51,436 nucleotides of DNA from Globomyces pollinis-pini (taxonomy: Eukaryota; Chytridiomycota; Chytridiomycetes; Rhizophydiales; Globomycetaceae). The notes under the pieces were generated by a model. The model was given only the letters and a program-made list of their open reading frames with translations, searched no databases and was not told where the DNA came from. A program made the translations under genes and the position numbers. How positions within the stretch are numbered: position 1 is the stretch's first letter; each line of letters starts with the position of its first letter. The stretch is from the NCBI GenBank assembly GCA_025399215.1, contig MU621210.1, positions 1-51,436 on the forward strand, in the 5' to 3' direction. Positions 35,252-45,817 of this stretch are shown piece by piece.

Positions 35252-35495
35252 TCAGTCCGAAATCTTGACTTCAAAGAACTTTAAATGAAAACTAAAGTAC
35301 AAGGAGAGTCCCATTTGGTCCTGATGGAGTCCTTTATGACTATCACGCAGAGATAAAAGTAAGGTTTTATCCAATGCTTCATTAAAGACTTGTGAACGAC
35401 TTACATATGGGTACATCCACATTTCTAGACACTGCACAGCTGTCAGCAACCATTTTTGAGAATTGCTTGTTACTATAGTTTACATCGGTAGTCAT
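35252..35495 (-). CDS. Small unidentified gene, exon structure uncertain
   Basis: A minus-strand frame carries a helical segment KWLLTAVQCLEMWMYPYVS followed by RSQVFNEALDKTLLLSLRDS and HQDQMGLSL, then stops at 35252 or, if a 22-nt GTAC...AAAG intron is removed, reads further. The ATG at 35495 opens a different frame, so at least one short intron must lie between if the two belong together; no unique solution is found. Composition and the compact spacing between VID27 and the next gene favour a real small gene. No family recognised. Confidence 0.35.
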
Positions 35496-35634
35496 CACCG
35501 TTATTTGTTTTTGTATACTTAATATATCCGATTATTCACATCTAATTGTGTTTGACATTGTCTTTCTTCATTCCATTACTGATGGTTACTTACTAATCTC
35601 AGAATCACATTCGAACATGTATTTTACACGAAGT

Positions 35635-37257
35635 TTATTGAATAGTTTTAGGTTTCGAAATACTGCTAAGAAACTGTTGAACAGGTTTCTCTTTTGGCCA
35701 ATGTCCCATCAAAATTCTCTGGAGTCGTTTCCGAACCAAAGCAGCGTGTGCATTCACGATCTTCATCACTTGTTCAACATCTACCTTCAAGTATCCCATT
35801 GAATCAACAACTGCTTCCAATGATTTTGAATTGAGTGATTTTTCTTTTAGTTTTTCGTAGTAAGATAGACATTCTTTGTATCGATAGTATCTCCATTCGT
35901 GGTGTATCAATACCAACAGCATGGCATCTGAAAGTGTTTTGTGGAGTATGTATTGCTGAAACGTAGAATGATCCGGAGCATACTTGTATGAAAGTATGAT
36001 TAAATTCAAGTAGTCATAAGAGTTTGAATCTTTGGGAATGTCTGAAAGAACGTTTTCTGCAACTTCAACCGATGACTCGGAAAAGAACGGAACAACTAAC
36101 TCTACAAGTGCTGTTGTTTCTGCCAGAGTAGTTGTGAATGTTTTTGCTTCGTGATACAGCTTCAAAACTCGTTGCGAATCTTTGGCGCTAACGAATATTT
36201 TCGTTAGGTAATAACAAATTTCATAATTGCGATATGTAAATGAGTCATTCGCAATACCGTCAAGGTTCTTGATCAATGATTTGGTGGGTAATATAGTAAC
36301 ATGATCCATGATTTTCAGCACAGTGACAAAACTTTCAATGATTCGATCTTGATGTTTAGCAGTACTTTTAAAGTGCAAAGATGTGAAGACACTGAGGATA
36401 TATGTGCTGTTGGCATGAACTATAAGCCCTGCTTCGATGCGTTTCCAGATGAGCTTTATATATGCATCCAAAGGGTCAAATTCTACTCGTCGTTTCTTTC
36501 CGGTCATGAATCGCAATAATCGAACTCCTTTACTATATTCATTGGCCAAGAAAAGGCCGTGGAGTAAGGTATTCAAGGTATCATCAGATAAACGTATATC
36601 TATTTCAGTAATTTGAGGAAGTACGCAAGTTTGGTATAATACTGTCAAACTATTAAAACTTCTCTGGTTGAACGCCTTAATGATTACCATCGGCAACCAT
36701 TGATTCACAGTATCAAAAGGAGGGTTTTGTTGACTGTATAATCTAATAATATAGAGCAGGTGCGTTACGAACACGTTTGTATCACATGCTAATAACATCA
36801 AGTCGGTGAATGTATGGTCTTTTAGTTGCAGATACTCTAATCCAACTAAAAAATGTTAATGTACAAACATGATACCATATCTAGCAAACAAAAGGGCAGT
36901 TTTTAAGTTTTTGACTTTAATCAAATCTTGGAGGAGTGCATCAGCAGAGTCAATAGACATGTCTGTATTTTCCCAATATTGAATTGCATCATCTAATATC
37001 ATATTCTCAAATATCTGTTTGTGATCATGTAAATCTTCAGATATTTGATCAATATCTATATGATTTTTTTTTATTGTATTCTTGATATCGATTGAATTTC
37101 CATTGATTATTGATTCTTTAGTGATTCCATTGAGATGATGTTTATGTTGAATCTCTTTAATTATTTTTAGTTCATCGTTTAGAGATTTTGTCGAGTAACG
37201 TACAATTCTATTCCTTAATTGTAATGAAGTCCTGGTATAATTTCGAATGACAAACAT
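35635..37257 (-). CDS. Mitochondrial helical-repeat (PPR-like) protein
   Basis: Two exons (36876-37257, 35635-36845) with a 30-nt intron give 530 residues. The start at 37257 gives MFVIRNYTRTSLQLRNRI, an arginine-rich mitochondrial presequence; an in-frame ATG 21 nt upstream adds a hydrophobic stub and is less likely. The body is all-helical with degenerate repeats (for example DDTLNTLLHGLFLANEYSKG and SFTYRNYEICYYLTKIF) reminiscent of fungal PPR or mitoribosome-associated proteins. Function in mitochondrial RNA handling is inference from targeting and fold; this is weaker than for the 25367-28009 gene. Confidence 0.7.
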
Positions 37258-37299
37258 TAAAAAAAAATAAAAAAACATACAAACTCTGATATATTTAAA

Positions 37300-37590
37300 T
37301 TAGATTCTGTCATGAGGGGGCCATGCATGATTTTTGACTAGAAACAATCGTTTCTTTTCCATTTCCTGTTCAACTAGTTTCTGTCGTATTTGGTCTGTAG
37401 TGAATTGGGAAGTACATGCTAATGTGAGATATCATAATGATACCTTCAGCAGCTTTAAGAAATGGTTTACAATAATAACCAGTAGTCCAAGTATATTTCC
37501 TTGTACATTGATAAAACTCTTTTGATACTATTAACATAACGAAATACCTTCAATCTGAGGAATACATTTTAAACGAGCAGCATCAGTCAT
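37300..37590 (-). CDS. Twin-CX9C protein of the mitochondrial intermembrane space (CMC1-like)
   Basis: Three tiny exons (37548-37590, 37444-37518, 37300-37418) with introns of 29 and 25 nt encode 78 residues. The spliced protein shows two exact CX9C pairs: KCIPQIEEFYQC and YCKPFLKAAEAC, 11 residues apart, the coiled-coil-helix-coiled-coil-helix fold. The choice of the 29-nt first intron, rather than a 20-nt alternative, is what produces the exact first CX9C. Such proteins are imported by Mia40 into the intermembrane space and often help assemble cytochrome c oxidase. The closest recalled family is CMC1, but COX-assembly relatives cannot be excluded. It is divergent from fumarase, 118 bp apart. 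Confidence 0.78.
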
Positions 37591-37708
37591 TTTAGTTCTA
37601 ATAAACTCCTACGATCAGGTAGAAAGAGTTACTTCTTCAGTTTTATTGAGTGTATTGAGTATCATTTGGCGGTCAAACTAATTTTTAATTTTTTATCCTC
37701 TTACAAAT
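37591..37708. promoter_or_regulatory. Divergent promoter of CX9C gene and fumarase
   Basis: A 118-bp gap separates the divergent start codons of two mitochondrial-protein genes. It is AT-rich with a GTATTGAGTATCATTTGGCG segment in the middle. No known element is recognised; shared control is inference. Confidence 0.45.
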
Positions 37709-39337
37709 ATGATTTCAAAATCACTCACCACTCGCATTCAAAAGAGAACTTTCTCTTCTTCTTTGGCTTGGTCAAAATTCAGAAACGAAACTGATTCGTT
37801 TGGTGTCTTACAAGTCCCTTCTGAAAAATATTGGGGTGCCCAAACTCAACGTTCATTAATGAACTTTAACATTGGTGGTCATCAAGAACGTATGCCAATG
37901 CCGTATATTATTCTCATTAACCATCTTTAGTGTCATCAAGGCCTTTGGGGTCATTAAAAAATCTGTTGCTACCGTTAACATGGAAACCGGTTTGGATAAA
38001 ACTGTGGGTCAAGCCATTGTAAAGGCTGCCGATGAGGTTTAGTGTTATGCATTAATTCATTCCTAGGTTATTGATGGAAAGTTAGATGACCACTTCCCAT
38101 TAGTCGTTTGGCAAACTGGTTCCGGAACTCAAACTAACATGAATGTATTGCACTAATGTTAATTCATTCTAGGTTAATGAAGTTATTGCAAATCGCGCCA
38201 TTGAAATTCTTGGTGGTGAATTGGGTTCTAAAAAACCGGTTCACCCAAATGACCACGTAAACAAAGGTCAATCTAGTAACGACACGTAATCATTTTGTTG
38301 CTCATCAATACTAGTTTCCCAACTGCTATGCACGTGGCCGCTGCTATGGAATTCAACCATCATTTATTACCATCCTTAGACACATTGGCCACTGCCTTGG
38401 AAGCAAAAGCAAAGTCCTTTGACCATATTATTAAAATCGGACGTACTCATTTACAAGATGCTACTCCTTTGACTCTCGGTCAAGAATTCTCTGGATATGC
38501 CCAACAAGTTAGATTCGGAATTGAACGTGTCAAAGCAACTCTACCTCGTTTGTACAACTTAGCTCAAGGTGGTACTGCCGTCGGAACTGGTTTAAATACT
38601 GTTAAAGGCTATGATGTAAAGGTAGCCCAAGCTATTTCCGATGCCACCAACCTTCCTTTCGTCACTGCTCCAAACAAGGTATTTTTTGATCATTTCCTGA
38701 CCATAGTTTGAAGCGCTTGCATCACATGATGCTATTGTTGAAGCTCATGGTGCATTAAACACTTTGGCTTGTTCACTAAACAAGATTGCAAATGACATTC
38801 GTCTTTTGGGATCTGGCCCACGTTGTGGTTTGGGTGAATTGAGTTTGCCAGAAAACGAACCTGGTTCGTCCATCATGCCTGGAAAAGTCAACCCTACACA
38901 ATGTGAAGCCATGACTATGGTCTGCGCTCAAGTTATTGGAAACCAAACTGCGGTTTCAGTTGCAGGTGCTCAAGGTCATTTCGAGGTATTGTTGTTTGTT
39001 TTACTAAACTGGATAGTTGAACGTATTCAAACCAGTCATGATCCGTAATCTCCTTCATTCATCACGACTTATTGGTGATGCTTGTGTCTCTTTCACTGAT
39101 AACTGTGTTGTTGGTATTAAAGCCAATGAACAACGTATCAATGAAATTCTGAATGAATCATTAATGCTTGTTACTGCCTTGAACCCATACATTGGTTACG
39201 ATAATGCTGCATCTGCTGCCAAAAAGGCTCATAAAGAAGGAACTTCACTCAAGGAAGCAACCGTTTCTTTGGGACTCTTGACTCCAGAACAATTTGATGA
39301 ATATGTCAGACCTGAAAAGATGATTGGCCCAAAATAG
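37709..39337 (+). CDS. FUM1: Fumarate hydratase, class II (fumarase)
   Basis: Seven exons (37709-37902, 37931-38036, 38067-38144, 38173-38285, 38315-38678, 38707-38985, 39017-39337), introns 28-31 nt, encode 484 residues. The N-terminus [20 protein letters not shown] is a mitochondrial presequence. Class II signatures are [45 protein letters not shown] and the catalytic-loop [15 protein letters not shown]. The enzyme interconverts fumarate and malate in the citric acid cycle; in fungi one gene often serves both mitochondria and cytosol. Codon use is C-rich compared with neighbours, as in alpha-tubulin, suggesting high expression. Confidence 0.97.
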
Positions 39338-39497
39338 ATTATTTTTATTGCAGGAACCAAGAACCTCATTACATTAACCTCATCTTAATTATCATGTCTT
39401 GAGACCAATAATTGCATTTACAGTCATGTGAGATTTCTCGGAGTTTCTATTGCGATTCCACTTGGTTTTTTCGAAGCTGCAAGCAAAGTTTTTGAAA

Positions 39498-40687
39498 ATG
39501 AGAATTTCGCAACGAATTAAATTGATAACCAGATGCTTTAGCAGTCCACCATCGGAGCTAACAGGAACCAGTAACAACAAAACCAAGCTTGAATAACCAT
39601 TGAATAGGTAGAAAAAAAGTGACCATAGAAACGTTGAGAAAGATCTATAAATCAAATGTACCAATTACAATGATGACAGCTCATGATTACCCAACCGGAT
39701 ATTTCTGTGAGAAATCAAATATGGATATGACTTTGGTAGGAGGTAATGTTTAACAATCATAAACATTTTAGATTCATTAGGTAATCGCATTGATTGAATT
39801 CATCAACAGCAATGGTATCACTTGGATATTCATCCACAAATCCCATTACATTAGATGTAACATATTTGAAGTCCATTAAATGGTAGGAAATGTTACATCA
39901 TTCAAGAGCAGTAGCACGTGGTAGTAAATCCCCATTTATGATTGGAGATATGCCATTTGGGACATATGAATCCGATGAGACTACAGCTGTCAAGAATTCG
40001 ATTCGATTTATGAAAGAAGGTCAAGTGGAAGGTGTGAAATTGGAAGGTGGTGTTGAAATGGCATCTACCATTTCTAAAATTACTAAAGTGGGTGTACCTG
40101 TGTTGGGTCATATTGGGTATCATCATGATTGATTTATGATTAGTTTAACTCCTCAACGTGCTGCTTCCTTGGGTGGTTTCAAGGTTCAAGGGAGAACTGT
40201 TGCAAAGGTTTGAAATGTTGTTTTTTGATTTGAATCTATTAGGCTAAAAAGTTATTGGAAGATGCATTGGCATTAGAACAAGCAGGTTGTTTTATGATTA
40301 TCTTGGAAGCTATTCCAGAATCTGTTGCTGCATTAATAACAAGTCGATTATCAATCCCAACCGTAATCCATTTATAGTTGATCATTAGATTGGTATTGGT
40401 TCTGGTGTACAATGTTCTGGTCAAGTATTGGTTCAAATGGATATGTTGGGAGTTTATGATAAACTTGCACCAAAGTAATTTGATATCTTGTTGATCAAAG
40501 GTTTTCAAAAGTATATGCTGAAATTGGTAAACAAACGATATCAGCATTGGAAGATTATGGAACAGAAGTTCGTAATCGTACCTTTCCAATTTCTGGTACA
40601 CATACCTATAAAATGTTGAAGGGTGAGGAAGAAGCATTTCAGGAATGGATAGCTTCCGAAGAAGCTCGAAATCAAACTACATTATAA
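39498..40687 (+). CDS. PANB: Ketopantoate hydroxymethyltransferase (PanB)
   Basis: Nine exons (39498-39570, 39608-39742, 39772-39780, 39810-39856, 39887-40116, 40144-40207, 40243-40362, 40389-40474, 40501-40687) sum to 951 nt, 316 residues. Marks are [64 protein letters not shown] and GHIGLTPQ. Exon 3 is only 9 nt. The N-terminus ([16 protein letters not shown]) is a mitochondrial presequence. The enzyme adds a hydroxymethyl group from methylene-tetrahydrofolate to 3-methyl-2-oxobutanoate, the first committed step toward pantothenate and CoA. It is found in bacteria, plants and fungi but not animals, so it argues against a metazoan source. Confidence 0.95.
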
Positions 40688-40783
40688 CGTGTGTGTTGAA
40701 GATTAACAAACTAAATATTGATCAATATTAATAAATTGCATCAATTTTTTATTTTTTTAATAAAGAGAATGATAACTGTTTCA

Positions 40784-42192
40784 TTAACCTCTTGCAGCTA
40801 AACGAGCTTTACGTGCAATTTCCTTATTACGAGTGATGGCACGATCAACGGAATCACGACATGCTGCATTTCTAAACTGTAATCCCAATTTAATTAAAAC
40901 AGTGTTCTTCTTTAATGCTTCGGAAAATGCTTGTTCAGCTTCATTACCAGTTGCTGTAATACTGTTTTGATATCCCAAGCGGATATCTTCAATTAAACAA
41001 TTTTCGGATTCAAGTGCGTATGCGATTTCTCGCATACCTGCGGGTCCAATACAATTTTTTTCCAGATTGATTGTTTTCAAGGATTTGTTGATTTTGAAAG
41101 ATTTACCTAATTCAACTGCAGCTGGTGTTGAGATAGATGAGTTTGAGAGATTCAAGGTTTGGATGTGTGAGCTTTGGGAGATGGCGGCTGCAAGAGCAAT
41201 CACTTGCTTTTCAGTCAATGCAAAGTCTTTGCAATCAAATGCAGTGATTTGTGGGTCATTTTGTGCCATTCCGTGAATCGCATAGAGCAATTCATCCAAC
41301 ACTGGGTTAGTACGGGATACAGTGGCAGTAATGGATGATAATGGGATCGATGGACCTGAACCGGAACGAGATAAAGGTTTGGCCAAAGCTGCAATTGATG
41401 TACGACGAGAATCGGCTTCCTTTAATGAAGTTATTGAGCTGCGGGATGGTAATGCTTCAACTGCTGGTTCGGGTGACGTTTCTACAACCGAGATTGGTTC
41501 AGTAGGCTCGGTCTTTGGGGAGTCTACAATGTCCTCTTCCTTGGAAAAAGTCTCTACAACGGGACTTTCCGAATTCCCAGGTTGTTCTACCGTACCTTCA
41601 GAAACTTGGACATAAGCAACTGAAAATTCAGCATCTGGTGTATCTGCAACAATATCTTCCACTACAGGAATATCTTCTGTCACAGGAATATCTTCAGTTG
41701 CATCAATAACCTCAACCTCTTCTACCGTCACTTCTGCAGCATCGCTTGCAACAGGCTCTGGGTTAGAAACATCTTCAACAGGTTCCACAACATCATTGGT
41801 AGTTTCTGTACTAACATCCCCTGTCACATTTTCAACCTCTTCCACAGTTTCTATCACATCTTCCACAACTTCAGTTTTAGTTTCAGTGACATCTACAATG
41901 TCCACTTGTTCCACTTCTGATGAAATTTTTTCTTCAGTATCCACTTGAACAGGATCATCTAAAGATTAATATAATTCCAAGTACCATTAGATTCAGTTGA
42001 TTCATTAGCGGATTCATCTGATAACCCTTCCACTTCATCTATCTCATTTTTTTCAAGTTCACCATTTTCAGTGGGAACAATATCAGTATCCAATTCAATC
42101 ACTTCATCATTGTTTGAATTTGTTTTTGTATGTTTATCTCCAACGTCAACCATTCGTTTCTTGCTCTTTCGGTTCTTTTTTCTGATGGCCAT
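40784..42192 (-). CDS. Acidic protein with C-terminal tropomodulin-like leucine-rich repeats
   Basis: Two exons (41985-42192, 40784-41958) with a 26-nt intron give 460 residues. The basic start (MAIRKKNRKSKKRM) is followed by about 250 residues extremely rich in Glu, Val, Asp and Thr, with repeats such as VTEDIPVVEDI. From about residue 285 a leucine-rich domain appears: LTEKQVIALAAAISQ, IQTLNLSNSSIS, LKTINLEKNCIGPAGMREIA, then KKNTVLIKLGLQF and AITRNKEIARKARL, the end of the tropomodulin/leiomodin fold. In animals this domain caps actin pointed ends. The tropomyosin-binding helices are not seen, so a capping role is inference; ribonuclease-inhibitor-type LRR is the alternative. Confidence 0.75.
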
Positions 42193-42823
42193 TTGATTTA
42201 AATAGGGTAAGGCGTTTTGATGGCTTGATTTGGGTTCCTTGTGTGAGGTTGAGATACTATGAACCTTGGGATCCAATGAATATTCCTATATGAATCTGAT
42301 GATATTGAATTCTATTTTGAATGGTTTGTTTTGGTCTGTTGGTGTTGTTTTTTGGGGTTTTGGATATTGTACTTGATTGTTCATTTTTTTACATTTATCT
42401 AACGGATATTGAAATAATTCGATAAATCTATATGGAATCGTTTAGTATGAGATGGGATTGATGTCTATCCATCTATAAGAATTTCAAAACCACGTTGAAC
42501 GTTGTGGAATATCGTCATCACCAAAAACTGTCAGTTTAACTCATCACTTTAATGTAGTTGTAATGAACTCATATTTAAATCGATGCATTGTATTCAATGA
42601 CTTTAATAGAAAGTATCAACACTGTTTCTTAATATAGCCAAAAAGAAAAACTATCTTGTCAACAAGTTGACAATTTGTGTTTGCTTCATTTTTATAATCC
42701 TCACAATTCCGGTCTTACGTACAAGATACTTGAACGTAGTGCAATGTCAATTCATACTTGCAAGATAGATAAAAAAACACGTATCATAAACAAACTTTCT
42801 AAAAACAAAATTTTCAAAGAAAA
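42193..42823. other. Divergent intergenic region, no gene seen
   Basis: About 630 bp between divergent starts. The frame of the tropomodulin-like gene stays open upstream to about 42276 but without an ATG. No repeat or RNA gene is apparent. Confidence 0.5.
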
Positions 42824-43523
42824 ATGAGTGAATTAGGTTATAATTCATTCTTGCGTGAATATCACCACTTACCAGCATCATATTACTTTGGTCCATTCAA
42901 TTACCCAACCATCTATGAAAAACAAGATTCAATTTGGGAATCAAAAATTGAAAAAGGTTTATTTCTTTGTAGAACAATATCCGTGTTGATACAAGTATGC
43001 CAATTAAGATTGATTATAGGCATTATTGGGAATTTTTGTATTGATAGTTGATAGTGGAATGACTCAATCGATACAAACATTTATCATCGTTATGGTGATT
43101 TTAGATTTGTTTTTGGTTATAACTTGTCCTTTATATTTCTCATTGCCGGATATTAAACTCGGTAAGGAACGAGTTCGTGATTCCACTTATGAACATCGTT
43201 ATAATATTGAAAAAACACGATTTAGAATTCGATTCTTGTTTGATTTCGTTTATTTGATACTATTCATTTGGTTGATGGTATTGATGGGAAAAGATTTGAA
43301 TTTGAAACCATTAACATTTCATGTATTGATCTTTTATTTGATCATGATGGTTTTAAATTGGATATTACCAGTATTGGCAATTTGTATTTATGCAATTTAT
43401 CTTTGTGTACGACCAGAACAGAATTTACATTATGGTGCTAATAGAAATTTATTATCAATTGCTAAACAAACATTCTCACCAAAGAAACCTGGAATGCAAG
43501 GTAATTTCATTCATCTTGATTAA
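42824..43523 (+). CDS. Four-transmembrane protein of unknown family
   Basis: Two exons (42824-42994, 43020-43523) with a 25-nt intron give 224 residues. The hydrophilic N-terminus (about 50 residues) is aromatic-rich. Four or five hydrophobic helices follow: around LIQALLGIFVLIVD, TFIIVMVILDLFLVITCPL, LFDFVYLILFIWLMVLMG, and a long pair LIFYLIMMVLNWILPVLAI...IYAIYLCV. A short basic tail ends FIHLD. No catalytic or transport motif is recognised. It is tail to tail with the zinc-finger methyltransferase gene. Confidence 0.75.
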
Positions 43524-43748
43524 CCATATAGATGAATCTAGCTCTATTTCAATCACTAATTTAAATCATCCTTCAGCGATGGTGGTCGTCAACGTCCCTT
43601 AATTAATAGTATTCGATGTTTTCAATTAATAAATGTTACGGATACAAATTCTTGTATGTTTGGATACGATTGTATGGTATACAGCGATGGAAGAGAAAAG
43701 TTGAGATGATAATTACTAGTTATATTGTCTATAATGAGATAAAAATAA

Positions 43749-45234
43749 CTATAAATCAGGATTATGCCATTTAGATTGTTGATGTTGTTTAGCTCTACAA
43801 AATTTGAAATGTTGGTACAAAGCTCTTTGTTCAATAAACCGAGACGGACACAAGGGACATACCATATCAAGCCCAATTGAAGGTTTCAAACTCTCCAAAT
43901 GCAATTCTTTCCCCCATTCTTGTTTGATACATGATTGACCACACACTTCGCAAGGGTAGTAAGCGTAGTCAGCATCATTTGTGTTGGAAGTCTCGTTTGC
44001 GTAGAGTGCATCAGGGGTTGTGGGCAACTCGTTTGGTTGGATTGTAGTATGTCGGTTAATAGAGTGTTGCCAAATTGCTTCTTCATCTCTAAAACCTTTG
44101 CCGCATTTCTCACAAATGAATGTTTTAGGTCTGTTTTGCTAGCAAATGTTAGATATCAATGAAGGAGTGTATGGAGTCATATACAAAATGGAAAACTCCA
44201 GATAGGAGGATGTATATGAACAGAAAAGAGGAATAGTCACTTACCCAATCTGATCCATATTCAAGTACTTCATGTATAGCATGAACATGTTGATGATATG
44301 CACGGGCACTAGATAACTGCTTCGCACAATGAATACATTTCAAATCTGCCGGAGCTGGTGGTTTCTGTTTTCTATTCTTTTTATGAAGATTCACTTTTTG
44401 AGGTGTCAAATCACCCACAGCATCAATCAGTGGTTTCATATCAAAAGTCGAATCAAAGGACTCACCAAACAAAGTTTCAAGCAATGGATGGATATCTTCA
44501 GTAGGTATGGGATTCAGGCAGTTTAGTGAAAATGTATGAACGCAAGATTTCATGGTTGTTCGTACATGTCGTTTTGTATGTGCATTTTTGAAAGAACCAC
44601 CATGCTTATTTCGTTTTACCACATAACCCGGCCATAACAATTCATTGAATAATTCAATTGATTTTGTTTGAAGACCTGTTCTACCAGCCTGATTGTGAAC
44701 ATTCCATCGTAATTCTTGACCTTGAACCTAATTATTAATCATACGATGGTATACTAAAGATATACGAACAAATGGTTCATCCATGAATTCATTAACATTA
44801 TCTGTCTTCAAAACCTTGACAGCTGAATCAAAGAAATGTGCCATTAGAAATTGATGAAGTCTGAAATCTTCAGTTCCCAAATGAGGATGATTCCAAACTA
44901 ACTATTTAATATAATTGAAAACCAAACTGATTGCGTTAAATCTAATATTTTCAAAATGTAAAGGTAATTCCCAAGCATTTACTTCATGCAACACTGATAC
45001 GTTCTTAAATTTTTCTAGATGAGATAAAATGATAGCAGCATCATCATATTTTGATATTAATTGTTTATGAGAATCAAATGAAGTAGCGATGATATGAATA
45101 TCATTTGATTTAATTGAATTTGCAATTCCTAAATAATTCCAAGCTATTTCATTATTATTTTGGATATGTCTTGCAAGTGCTAGTGAAAATGAAAAGTTTC
45201 CATCACCGAGAAGTAATATTCTAAAAGAATTCAT
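43749..45234 (-). CDS. BMT5-like Rossmann methyltransferase with C-terminal zinc fingers
   Basis: Four exons (44923-45234, 44755-44901, 44245-44727, 43749-44138) encode 443 residues. Residues 6-21 (ILLLGDGNFSFSLALA), then ATSFDSHKQLISKY and NHPHLG, are the marks of the BMT5/DUF2431 domain, which in yeast methylates N3 of a uridine in 25S rRNA using SAM. The C-terminal half carries C2H2-type fingers: CIHCAKQ...HQHVHAIH, CEKCGKGF...WQHSINRH, CEVCGQSC and CPLCPSRF...YQHFKFC. Introns are 21 nt (44902-44922, with an in-frame stop), 27 nt and an unusually long 106 nt (44139-44244). An rRNA modification role in the nucleolus is inferred from the domain. Confidence 0.85.
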
Positions 45235-45469
45235 TTTTGTGTCAAACCAGAAAAAAAAAAATATAAAAACGAGAATGATTTATGAGGATATTATGATTTG
45301 ATTGCGAGGTAACTGTAGGTAAAAGGAAGTGGAATGTATTGTACTTGACAAGTACCTTCACTTAGTATGATAAGTAAAGAAGTAACATGAGTTTATAAAT
45401 TAGGATATTGTATAAAAGTAAATTATTACAGACAAATGATAAAATATATTGAAGGAAATTTTGGACAAT

Positions 45470-45817
45470 CTAAGATAGTGAGAGAAGCTGTTCTATTTTC
45501 TTGAGTTCTTGTAGCAATTCACACTCCCTTTGACTTGCCAAACTTCTTTCCATCTCCAACGCAGATACTTGTTTTTCAATGATACCTTTATCAATCATCT
45601 GTCGGGTAATTTTCGCTTGATAGTTATTCAAAAGTTGGTCAATATCTTCATCCGACAAAAAATCAAAGTCATCGGAATCATTGCTGTAATTATCAGAGGA
45701 TTCAGTGTCCATATCCTGACTAGGGGACAAAGTCCACTCTGAGTGAGTTTTAGTAACGGTAGTAGTTATTCTGTTCATGTTCTTGGTAGTAATATTTATC
45801 AATCTGGTACTATTCAT
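45470..45817 (-). CDS. Small coiled-coil protein, unknown
   Basis: A single-exon ATG frame of 115 residues: a Thr/Ser-rich N-terminus, an acidic patch (DSDDFDFLSDEDIDQLL), and a C-terminal heptad-like helix from about residue 80 (KQVSALEMERSLASQRECEL onward) that predicts a coiled coil. Nothing identifies a family. The biased but orderly composition and ATG start favour a real gene. Confidence 0.55.
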   Translation of the reverse strand: MNSTRLINITTKNMNRITTTVTKTHSEWTLSPSQDMDTESSDNYSNDSDDFDFLSDEDIDQLLNNYQAKITRQMIDKGIIEKQVSALEMERSLASQRECELLQELKKIEQLLSLS

